A DNA stretch of 12,536 nucleotides. Source: JBBKXJ01 sp037969395 (lineage in GTDB: Bacteria; Pseudomonadota; Gammaproteobacteria; Pseudomonadales; JAUIET01). Positions 6,805 to 12,536 of the stretch are shown in pieces. Position 1 is the first letter of the stretch, and each line of letters opens with the position of its first letter. Both the position numbers and the translations under genes were made by a program. The notes below the pieces were generated by a model. It ran no database searches. It saw nothing but the letters and a program-made list of their open reading frames with translations, and had not been told where the DNA came from. Location of the stretch: positions 1-12,536 of the forward strand of contig JBBKXJ010000227.1 of assembly GCA_037969395.1 (NCBI GenBank), written 5' to 3'.

Positions 6805-6984
6805 GATAAAGTTTGTATTTCGGCCGCAGAGAAGAACCTAAAGAGTAGAGCAGTATCTGAAAGGCTAGGTTTAGTTAACGAAGGAGTTGAGCGTGAAGCA
6901 GAATATTTGTACGGCCAATATGTAAATCATGTTCGCTATTCGTTAGGCAACAGGTTTGGTTCGGAGGCAGAAAGCCGAAAGTAG
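6805..6984 (+). pseudogene. GNAT (RimL/YdaF-like) acetyltransferase, C-terminal remnant
   Basis: From about 6805 the plus frame reads DKVCISAAEKNLKSRAVSER, LGLVNEGVEREAEY and LYGQYVNHVRYSLGN, ending at TAG 6982-6984. The N-x-KSRAv.ERLG..xEG..R.AE.LYGQYV.H..YSL pattern is the last third of GNAT N-acetyltransferases of the ribosomal-protein/YdaF type. It includes the Asn-Lys-Ser region of the acetyl-CoA fold. The first two thirds are gone. An apparent single ORF from GTG 6721 is a chimera whose first part is antisense to the IS91 relic. Confidence 0.75.
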
Positions 6985-7055
6985 TTATTCCTCGACACGA
7001 CACACTGCTTCAATTTTGAACCCGTCTAAGTCAAATACTCAAGAGTGCCAAGTTT

Positions 7056-7466
7056 TCACCCTGAGTCCATTCGAAAGACGTCCATTCTATCAGTATCTTG
7101 CCTATCGACAGTGAATTTCGCGAGGATATTGGTTTGAACGGTATTCAAGAGAAATTCGGGAAGGGAATGACGGGGAGCGGTAGTGACGACGAACTCCGAG
7201 GGTGCGATGCCAGGACGAATGGTGCGTAACCAGGAACCGAAAGAGGCTCACACGAGCCTGGGACAGGTTGCCGATAAATACTGAAGTAGTCCCTGGTAGG
7301 CGTCTGACTCACTGTGCAGATACTGGTTGCCATTTCGCCGCTTGAGTGGCTTCATTGACTTCATCCAGAAGTGATAGGAGAAGGTCTCCACCACCCGTAC
7401 GACCTGTTTGAAGCTGTATTCAATTTTGAAGCGCAGGCCGTAGGGGGTTCTTCTGTATACCCCCCA
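7056..7466 (-). mobile_element. DDE transposase, C-terminal remnant with nonsense codon and internal deletion
   Basis: The minus frame reads YGLRFKIEYSFKQVVRVVET, FSYHFWMKSMKPLKRRNGNQ, YLHSESDAYQGLLQYLSATC, then TGA (7248-7250), ASFGSWLRTIRPGIAPSEFV, HSLPEFLL and LAKFTVDRQDTDRMDVFRMD before TGA 7056-7058. This matches from memory a transposase C-terminus common in Proteobacteria (RFKIE..FK....YHFWMK, GSWLRTIRPGI-PSE). The TGA replaces the usual Trp in LV-W-xSFGSW. About 25 residues normally between the ESxxY and QGLLQYL blocks are missing in frame. The 5' end stops at TAA 7467-7469. I cannot name the IS family with certainty. Confidence 0.65.
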
Positions 7467-7836
7467 TTAGATTGGGCAGTATATATGACCCAATTGTTCG
7501 GTTAATAATTTATTCTCGCGGTAGTGTATTGGCAGCACCGTGAGTGAAAGTTCAACGTCAAAACTCGCAGCGTCGCAGTTACCCACTGTCGATAGGTTCA
7601 CATTCGTTATATGCGCCGGGCTGCTACATAGACAGACCGTTATAAGCGATAAGAGAAGTGGACGTTATTTGCCCAGCGTGCGTTTGCCAAGTCTAAATAA
7701 TCACACTTATGACGCGAGCTAAACGAAAACCGGTTTACACACATCCGCTGGAGGCGTAAGATTTTCTCCCTGTTGATGTAGATTCAAGCAGTTGAGCGGG
7801 TTACCTGAATCAAAATTGATCTTGGAGATATACGTC
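7467..7836. other. Intergenic stretch before the CHRD gene
   Basis: No recognisable gene. A GTG-started 60-codon frame (7540-7722) has no ribosome binding site or family resemblance. The last 20 bases hold the CHRD ribosome binding site. No convincing promoter pair was found. Confidence 0.4.
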
Positions 7837-8400
7837 ATGAAAATCAGCAAATTATTCTTATCTGCTGCGTTAATCTTTATCTTCCCATTAACTGCCAATG
7901 CGGCGACGATTGTCTTCGACTCCGTAATTAATGGTGCGCAAGCTAATGGTGGTGATCGAACCCGCAGTGCAGCTGTCGGTAATGCTGCTATGACCTTCGA
8001 CACCGAGTCGATGCTGTTCAGCTGGTTTATTGGTTGGGAAGACTCAAACTTGAGTGGCCCAGTCACAGCCATTCATTTTCATGGGCCTGCGACTGCACGC
8101 GAAAATGCGGGTGTCGTGATACCGGTTTTCGATCCTGGCAATTTTCCCGCAATTGATTCAACGCTAACAAACCCTGAATTTGGCAGCGCTATGCTTATCG
8201 ATGATCAAGCCAACGATCTGATGGCGAACTTGTGGTATATCAACATCCATACTGCTGAAAATCCTGGGGGCGAAATCCGTGGCCAGGTTACCGGTGGACC
8301 GGGGTTGTCCAATCCAGTGGTGCCGCTGCCAGGTGCCGCCTGGTTATTTCTCTCCGGCATCGCCGGTTTGCTGATAGTTAAACGCAGAAACATCGCGTAA
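7837..8400 (+). CDS. Secreted CHRD-domain protein with PEP-CTERM-like sorting tail
   Basis: The 187-residue protein has a signal peptide (MKISKLFLSAALIFIFPLTA, cut after ANA at about 22). A CHRD domain spans about residues 24-152, with the HFHGPA motif (80-85) and the closing NIHTAENPGGEIRGQ block (136-150). The tail VPLPGAAWLFLSGIAGLLIV then KRR (162-184) is a short Pro-rich motif, a transmembrane helix and a basic end. This is the VPLPAAAWLF variant of PEP-CTERM signals cut by exosortase. ATG 7837 has GGAG nine bases upstream; the frame is open further back but without a ribosome binding site. CHRD domains are beta-rich extracellular modules of uncertain function. No exosortase or polysaccharide gene is in the window. 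Confidence 0.9.
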   Translation: MKISKLFLSAALIFIFPLTANAATIVFDSVINGAQANGGDRTRSAAVGNAAMTFDTESMLFSWFIGWEDSNLSGPVTAIHFHGPATARENAGVVIPVFDPGNFPAIDSTLTNPEFGSAMLIDDQANDLMANLWYINIHTAENPGGEIRGQVTGGPGLSNPVVPLPGAAWLFLSGIAGLLIVKRRNIA

Positions 8401-8871
8401 TCCTAGCAAACTAGCAGCGATTGCTGGTGCATCACAAAAGTATGCACCACTTGACCAAAGTGCTTACTTGTTTGTACTTTCACGCCGCGGAACGGGCGCT
8501 TTGAGACGCCGACTAGGTGGCTGTCCGAGAACTCGTGTGTAATGATAGGTATTTTATCGCTCCATTTTATTAAGGAAGACGATTTCATAGCCAGTCGATA
8601 ATCGGCTATCTATTGACCAATTATTGGCTGCCTATTCGCGTTTTAAAGCCGCTTTTTCAATTTTTCCCAGACTATTTGGGTTTAACCCGAATAGGTAAAT
8701 AGGCCCGTTGTTAACAGGAAACGCTCTAGGCCTTAGCGTCGTTTTTCTCAGGATGTTTATTACGACCCCTAAATCGAAAACCAGCGGGCGTTTGAATAGA
8801 AACATACAATTTGGCTATTGCTTAATCTAACAGGAAAAATGGGGTGGTCTGCAAAAACAGCTCTAATTTTC
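8401..8871. other. Gene-poor stretch with several small palindromes
   Basis: No supported gene. It contains a TGGTGCAT...ATGCACCA hairpin (8425-8449) after the CHRD gene without a T tract. Further on are ATAGCC...GGCTAT arms (8587-8609), the 11-base palindrome CCAATTATTGG (8617-8627) and a 9-bp hairpin with CTATTTGGG arm (8672-8694). A 61-codon minus frame (8403-8588) shows no family resemblance. Confidence 0.5.
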
Positions 8872-8982
8872 ATGTCTATCGGAGTCTATATCCGGGTTTC
8901 ATCCCACAGCCAGAAAAGCGATAGCCAGAAGGCAGAGATCAAAAAATGGCTTCATGGTCCGTTGGTCGGCAATGAATCATAA
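8872..8982 (+). mobile_element. Serine recombinase (resolvase/invertase), N-terminal remnant
   Basis: The 36-codon frame reads MSIGVYIRVSSHSQKSDSQK then AEIKKWLHG and stops at TAA 8980-8982. Y-x-RVSS...Q..DSQ..EI..WL is the N-terminal signature of small serine recombinases, and the catalytic serine would be in RVSS. An upstream in-frame ATG (8839) has AGGA very close by. The remainder of the catalytic domain and the DNA-binding part are absent, so it is inactive. Confidence 0.7.
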
Positions 8983-9169
8983 AGCGGCCACTTAGAACAT
9001 CCAATATAGCGGCACCGCTACTCCCGTACCCGGCCATGACCGGACGGTCGGGTATTGATGAAAATCTATCGTGATCGCCTCTACTCGGTCAACCACCGCT
9101 GTCCGCCCCAGCGGGTTTGCTAACTAATGTGTTCGAATTCGAGTGACAGCGTGCGCCCAAGGCTCGTTT

Positions 9170-9465
9170 ACTGAATTGGGGGAGTGTTCGACCAGCAAAA
9201 AATGGCGGCCTTCCGATCGTGCGCCGATTGACGTAGTATCAACAGATGCGCGATATCCTGGGTGGCTTTGCCAAAAACGCCCAAGTTGCACTTTATACCC
9301 CTTATACAGGATGAACAGCTCATCCTAGTCATAATGCTAGTGCCACTTATTTTCACCGATGCCCTTGGTACCATTGAACAACTGCCCATTTGCCACGCCG
9401 ATAATCGTTTGTGACCACTGTTACTGCAGCGATGCCAGTTTTTCACGTACGTTGACTTTTTCCAT
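9170..9465 (-). pseudogene. Small cupin-domain protein, decayed
   Basis: From ATG 9465-9463 the minus frame reads MEKVNVREKLASLQ, stop, QWSQTIIGVANGQLFNGTKG, IGENKWH, stop, HYD, stop, DELFILYKGYKVQL, then less clear sequence. It follows the common ~110-residue single-domain cupin pattern (M-x-KVN..EKL....W....VGE.NGQ...K..GEF.WH.H...DELF.V.KG). At least three in-frame stops and loss of some metal-ligand positions show it is dead. The 3' half (after about 9310) is hard to align, and a terminal LLVEHSPNS may be the final strand. Confidence 0.65.
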
Positions 9466-9488
9466 GGCTCAGACTCCAGTCACTCAGA

Positions 9489-9670
9489 ATGGTCAGTATG
9501 TACCCACGAATGGATGCATTCCTTCGCGAATATTTAGAACATTTATTGTGCTCTCGTCATCAGCGCGTTGCAAAGCCAATATGAAGGCCCGTGGATACAC
9601 CGAGGCCGACCTGATTGAAGGAACCATCATCACCCTTGCGAGCGTGCTTCACGAACTGATAAAAGAATGA
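9489..9670 (+). pseudogene. Unrecognised small ORF, probably frameshifted
   Basis: ATG 9489 opens MVSMYPRMDAFLREYLEHLL, then CSRHQRVAKPI before TGA 9582-9584. A second frame from ATG 9581 reads MKARGYTEADLIEGTIITLA then SVLHELIKE to TGA 9668-9670. Both halves look like amphipathic, protein-like sequence and meet at one point, which suggests one small protein of about 58 residues split by an indel. No family or clear ribosome binding site was recognised. Confidence 0.3.
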
Positions 9671-9794
9671 GCCGCAACGCTGTCATCCTGATTTGATTTC
9701 GATGAACAGTGTTTGGACGCGTACCACGGCTGGCGTGTCGTGACCATCAAGCAGCCATTATCTGCGCATGCTAAGCCTGTAAAAATCTACACAC

Positions 9795-10685
9795 TCAATC
9801 GTCGACGGCGACAATCCACACGCGTCGTTGCGGAAAGTCAACGATCAATCTAGTTTCGCCCAGCCAGTCCAGCCCCAAGATAACTGCCGGTTTCTCAGCG
9901 ACACCAAATAGCTCAAAGACCGGCAAGTCAACTACCTGTACCGGCATGTCGGATAGCAGGCGTTTACCGAGTTTGACTTTCAGCACGGTGGCGCTGCTGG
10001 CTTGCACTGGATTACCCGTTGCGCCGTGAACGACATCACCAGCCATTATGCTGGATGAACTAAAACCCAGTTTCTTACCTAAATTCCAGTTGATGCGGGT
10101 TTTCCGTGCGCCGGTATCAATGACCGCGACCGCATCAATAGCGCTCAGACGGACCGGTACCGTAAGTAGTCCGCCTGTTGTGGGGTTGGCGGCAATGGCC
10201 TCTACCGCGTGCATTGCTGGAATTACGCTGCCAGTCGGATGCAACGCCACCGTCCTGCCGGGCAGGTTAAAGTCAAGCAGCTTCTGGCCGAACACATCCA
10301 GCCCAATTATCCCGTTGAGTGGTACGCCATCGGCACGCGACGAGATCACGACAGCCGTTACATCCTTCTCTACCCTGTTGCCGTCGAGTATGAGCGACGG
10401 AAGGCGTACCACCGCAGCAGATTCAACGCCAGTCTGGCCGACGAGGGTTTCTCTCTTCGCGGCGAGGCGGAATCCCGCTGCCTTGCTAAAGTTCTCATAC
10501 ACCGCGCTGCCCTCTGCGCCAGTGTCGAGCACGAATTCCCGCGTGCCAACACCGTCCACAAAAACCGGCACGGTTGCATGCCCGCTTTCAGCGATAGAAA
10601 TTGGCACTATCGGGTAGGAGTAAGGGGCAAAAGCGATGAGTAGTAGATAGACTGCCTTACCACTGAATGCCGATATGATAGACAC
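9795..10685 (-). CDS. Exported protein with two retropepsin-like aspartyl protease domains
   Basis: From GTG 10685 the product has 296 residues: a hydrophobic export signal or anchor (residues 9-30), then two similar domains. The first has FVLDTGAEGSAVY (DTGA Asp54) and the partner strand GIIGLDVFG. The second has AVIDTGARKTRI (Asp190) and VILGLDWLGETRLIVDF. DTGA followed by an I-I/L-G element is the active-site pattern of retropepsin/clan AA domains; one chain with two could act as its own dimer. GTG 10685 is preferred because GAGAG lies eight bases upstream; the frame also extends to TTG 10721 without a ribosome binding site. No neighbour suggests a substrate. It would act in the periplasm or at the membrane, in protein processing or turnover (inference). 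Confidence 0.85.
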   Translation of the reverse strand: MSIISAFSGKAVYLLLIAFAPYSYPIVPISIAESGHATVPVFVDGVGTREFVLDTGAEGSAVYENFSKAAGFRLAAKRETLVGQTGVESAAVVRLPSLILDGNRVEKDVTAVVISSRADGVPLNGIIGLDVFGQKLLDFNLPGRTVALHPTGSVIPAMHAVEAIAANPTTGGLLTVPVRLSAIDAVAVIDTGARKTRINWNLGKKLGFSSSSIMAGDVVHGATGNPVQASSATVLKVKLGKRLLSDMPVQVVDLPVFELFGVAEKPAVILGLDWLGETRLIVDFPQRRVWIVAVDD

Positions 10686-10796
10686 AGTTGATTCTCTCAC
10701 CACAGTTACCCGAGTCTGCAATTAACCGCAGATTCATTGTACCTTACTTCTGGGCGTCCAGCTCCGGGTTCCTGGTGCCGGTACTGCTCTTTGAAC

Positions 10797-10840
10797 GGTT
10801 GCGATAGGGGTGCCGGGTGACCGGCACTCCTATCGCGACC
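10797..10840 (+). other. Long hairpin, 20-bp stem with GTGA loop
   Basis: Arms 10797-10816 and 10821-10840 pair over all 20 positions on the plus strand (18 Watson-Crick, two G-U), with a GTGA (GNRA-type) loop. On the minus strand the two G-U positions become A-C mismatches. No T tract follows, so it is not a standard terminator. It lies about 110 bases upstream of the minus-strand protease gene. Confidence 0.75.
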
Positions 10841-10846
10841 CTTAGA

Positions 10847-10860
10847 ACGATTCGAATCGT
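10847..10860. repeat. Perfect 14-bp palindrome
   Basis: ACGATTCGAATCGT is fully self-complementary and begins six bases after the 20-bp hairpin. It could be a dimeric-regulator site upstream of the protease gene; no regulator is identified. Confidence 0.55.
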
Positions 10861-11499
10861 CAGCGCCTTTTTGCTAAACAAGTAGGCCAAGCGATACGCT
10901 AGAACGAAACCTTATATAAACTGCGCTAGTCGTTACCAACCAAGCAGGGGAATAGCATTTTTTTGGAGACGGTGAGTGGGCTTGTAATCATGCAAGCGCT
11001 GGTGAGCTTTGCTATTGCGCCTCCGCAGGTGGCTGACACGATACCCGTGACGGTCGTTCCAGTCGAGCGCGCAAAGGTGGTCTTCGACGCAACGGCCGAT
11101 TAGAGGCATACAAACCCGCCTGGTCGCAGGCATGGCGGGTACGTCGCAACTGCCATGGATTCAGGTAGGTTATGCTGAGCGAATAAGTAAAGGGGCACTA
11201 CAAACAACGTGTAGCGACTGATAGCTCGCAATCTTCTCAAACTCTCTTTCTGGCCGGTATGCGTGGCCGCAGCATCACGGCAAATGAGCGACGCCACTGC
11301 TCCTTGAAAAGTCCACAACAGCGGGTCGCTCTTCCTTACGCTGTTAAGTCACGTGGCCGGGCGCGCATAGAAGGTCTTTCCACGCGCCTCGTTTCGCACT
11401 CCCTGGCACGCGCCTGTGCTGTGCGTTTTCTTAATCTTGATAGTAAATCAACAAATGGGCGATGGCTGTGTTTTGGCTGTGGCCTCGTAGAATAACTCA
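10861..11499. other. Long stretch without a supported gene
   Basis: Several open frames up to about 78 codons exist on both strands (for example plus 10990-11103, plus 11259-11495, minus 10933-11133, minus 11100-11318). None has a ribosome binding site or recognisable domain. A 7-bp hairpin ACCCGCC/GGCGGGT lies at 11114-11140. No tRNA or transposon end was recognised. Confidence 0.4.
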
Positions 11500-12369
11500 A
11501 TGCGTGAACATCTCAGCTTGATAATCCACCTCCTATTCACTCTCGCTAAGCTCTTTAAGCCGGGCGGGGTCAAAGCGGTGATCGCAGAGAACATCGTCAT
11601 GCGACAACAACTTATTACGCTCAGTCGCGCTCGAAAAAGACCACCCAAACTTAGCGCGTTTGATCGCTTTTGCTTTGGATTAATGGCTTGTCTTGTCAGC
11701 AAATCGAGACTCCAGAAAATTGCCGTCATTCTTAAACCGGCCACCTTCCTTAATTTCCATAAAGTGCTGGTAAAACGCAAATATCACCAGCTCTATTCCA
11801 ATAAACTCAATAGAAACCCGGGTAGGAAAGGGCAGGACCCAGCACTCATCGACTTCGTCGTTGAAATGAAAAAACGCAATCCCAGCTTTCGCTATGGCCG
11901 TATTGCCATGCAGATAGTCGAATGCTTTGGTATTGAAATCAGTCGCTTTGCCGTGGGTAGAATTCTGCGTAAAAACAAGCATAATCTCCCTGCTGGCGAT
12001 GGACCTTCCTGGCTAACCTTCATCAGACAGATGAAAGATAGTCTTTGGTCCGTTGATCTGTTTGGCTGTGAATCAATGACGCTGAAATCGCATTGGGTCA
12101 TGGTGATCATGGATCAGTTTAGTCGAAGGATTATTGGTTTTTCCGTACATGCTGGCGACCCTGATCTCATTGTCTATTGTAGACTGTTTAATGAGATCAT
12201 TGCTGGCAAATGTCTACCCAAGTATTTAAGTTCGGACAACGACCCTTTGTTTCTCTTTCATCGATGGCAAGCAAATCTTCGTATACTGGACGTCGATGAG
12301 ATAAAAAGTATACCGGGCGTGCCCACTAGCCATCCATTCGTAGAACGCCCCATCGGTACCTGTAAGTGA
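11500..12369 (+). CDS. Integrase-core (rve, DDE) transposase, truncated at the 3' end
   Basis: The 289-residue frame starts MREHLSLIIHLL and carries an N-terminal helical/HTH region with QQLITLSRARKRPPKLSAFD. The rve catalytic core follows: LWSVDLFGCESM (first Asp), LSSDNDPLF (second Asp) and HPFVERPIG (Glu). The three DDE residues are present in the D...D-x~35-E arrangement of IS3/IS481-like elements. The frame ends at TGA right after PIGTCK, where relatives continue with ...RREY.D..LFWNA.DLERKL. The missing tail makes activity doubtful. No ribosome binding site or terminal inverted repeats were identified around it. Confidence 0.85.
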   Translation: MREHLSLIIHLLFTLAKLFKPGGVKAVIAENIVMRQQLITLSRARKRPPKLSAFDRFCFGLMACLVSKSRLQKIAVILKPATFLNFHKVLVKRKYHQLYSNKLNRNPGRKGQDPALIDFVVEMKKRNPSFRYGRIAMQIVECFGIEISRFAVGRILRKNKHNLPAGDGPSWLTFIRQMKDSLWSVDLFGCESMTLKSHWVMVIMDQFSRRIIGFSVHAGDPDLIVYCRLFNEIIAGKCLPKYLSSDNDPLFLFHRWQANLRILDVDEIKSIPGVPTSHPFVERPIGTCK

Positions 12370-12432
12370 TAGTGTGTAGACCGCTCACTATTTTGGAATG
12401 CATGTGATCTTCAGCGTAAGCTGGTCGGAATC
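12370..12432 (+). pseudogene. Detached C-terminal tail of the transposase
   Basis: In the same frame after TGA 12367-12369 and TAG 12370-12372, translation reads CVDRSLFWNACDLQRKLVGI, the expected continuation of this family. Two adjacent nonsense codons therefore separate the tail from the catalytic core. Similarity ends near 12430, before the usual final ~35 residues, so the element is also cut at its 3' end. Confidence 0.7.
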
Positions 12433-12438
12433 GTGACG

Positions 12439-12536
12439 ATGAACGACGTTATCCAGCGTGCAGAGGGATCAGATAGTGCCGATCTGTCCTACAAGGACGT
12501 GGTGGAAACCTTAAAGGCAGTATCGAAACACTACCG
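12439..12536 (+). CDS. Start of a gene running off the window, unidentified
   Basis: From ATG 12439 (alternative GTG 12433) the frame reads MNDVIQRAEGSDSADLSYKD then VVETLKAVSKHYR and stays open to the last base. The region LSYKDVV..L...S.HY faintly resembles the start of HopJ-type small proteins, but 32 residues are too few to assign a family. It follows the transposase relic directly, so the relic probably inserted or decayed just upstream of it, perhaps removing its promoter. Confidence 0.4.
   Translation, partial: MNDVIQRAEGSDSADLSYKDVVETLKAVSKHY

Noticed and set aside
7540..7722. 60-codon plus frame before the CHRD gene
   Set aside because: GTG start without ribosome binding site and no family resemblance.
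7742..7760. ACATCC and CGTAAG also occur upstream of the CHRD gene, like the TPR candidate promoter
   Set aside because: Spacing is only about 8 bases and the position is far from the start codon, so it cannot work as the same promoter type.
8981..9000. AAGCGGCCACTT-like sequence as an IS21-type end
   Set aside because: Only a short resemblance from memory, with no second copy or partner genes visible.
9096..9114. 6-bp hairpin CCGCTG/CAGCGG as terminator
   Set aside because: The stem is short, there is no proper T tract, and no gene ends before it.
10847..10860. TTCGAATC as a tRNA T-arm
   Set aside because: No matching acceptor, D or anticodon arm around it; the sequence is a simple palindrome.
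10933..11133. Minus 66-codon frame and an overlapping plus frame (10990-11103) with a hydrophobic start
   Set aside because: They overlap on opposite strands; neither has a ribosome binding site or a recognisable family.
11100..11495. Frames minus 11100-11318 and plus 11259-11495
   Set aside because: No domain or motif could be named; composition looks like non-coding or relic DNA.

Overview
The window looks like a chromosomal stretch of a gammaproteobacterium of moderate GC. The evidence is an ECF sigma factor with a ChrR-type cupin partner, a TPR lipoprotein, a DUF4331 protein, a CHRD protein with a PEP-CTERM-like tail, and many Proteobacteria-type toxin-antitoxin and transposase remnants. 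No RNA gene or CRISPR array was seen. Species cannot be assigned.

Region 1 (1-4186) is dense and intact. It holds an ECF sigma factor, a cupin-type anti-sigma factor that lacks the N-terminal zinc-binding part, a strong terminator, then a TPR lipoprotein and a secreted DUF4331 protein closed by a second terminator. An inverted repeat and a candidate ECF-type promoter lie just before the TPR gene. The simplest reading is a stress-sensing sigma/anti-sigma pair controlling an envelope/periplasmic two-gene operon.

Region 2 (4187-7466) is a graveyard of accessory DNA. It contains the 3' end of a parE toxin, a parDE pair in which the antitoxin is intact and the toxin carries two nonsense codons, and an Xre/RES pair with a frameshifted antitoxin N-terminus and a destroyed toxin. 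It also holds the C-termini of a Tn3-family transposase, an IS91-like transposase and a third transposase, and the tail of a GNAT acetyltransferase fused to the IS91 relic.

Region 3 (7467-9794) has one intact gene, a secreted CHRD-domain protein with a C-terminal sorting signal. Around it are sparse DNA with small palindromes, the N-terminus of a serine recombinase, a decayed cupin gene and an unrecognised broken small ORF.

Region 4 (9795-12536) has an intact exported protein with two retropepsin-like domains on the minus strand. It is followed by about 0.8 kb without a convincing gene but with a striking 20-bp hairpin and a 14-bp palindrome. Next comes an rve/DDE transposase cut by two adjacent stop codons, and finally the start of a gene that runs off the window.

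The intact genes are envelope or stress functions. Nearly everything between them is decaying mobile or addiction-module DNA, with toxins dead and antitoxin reading frames better preserved.
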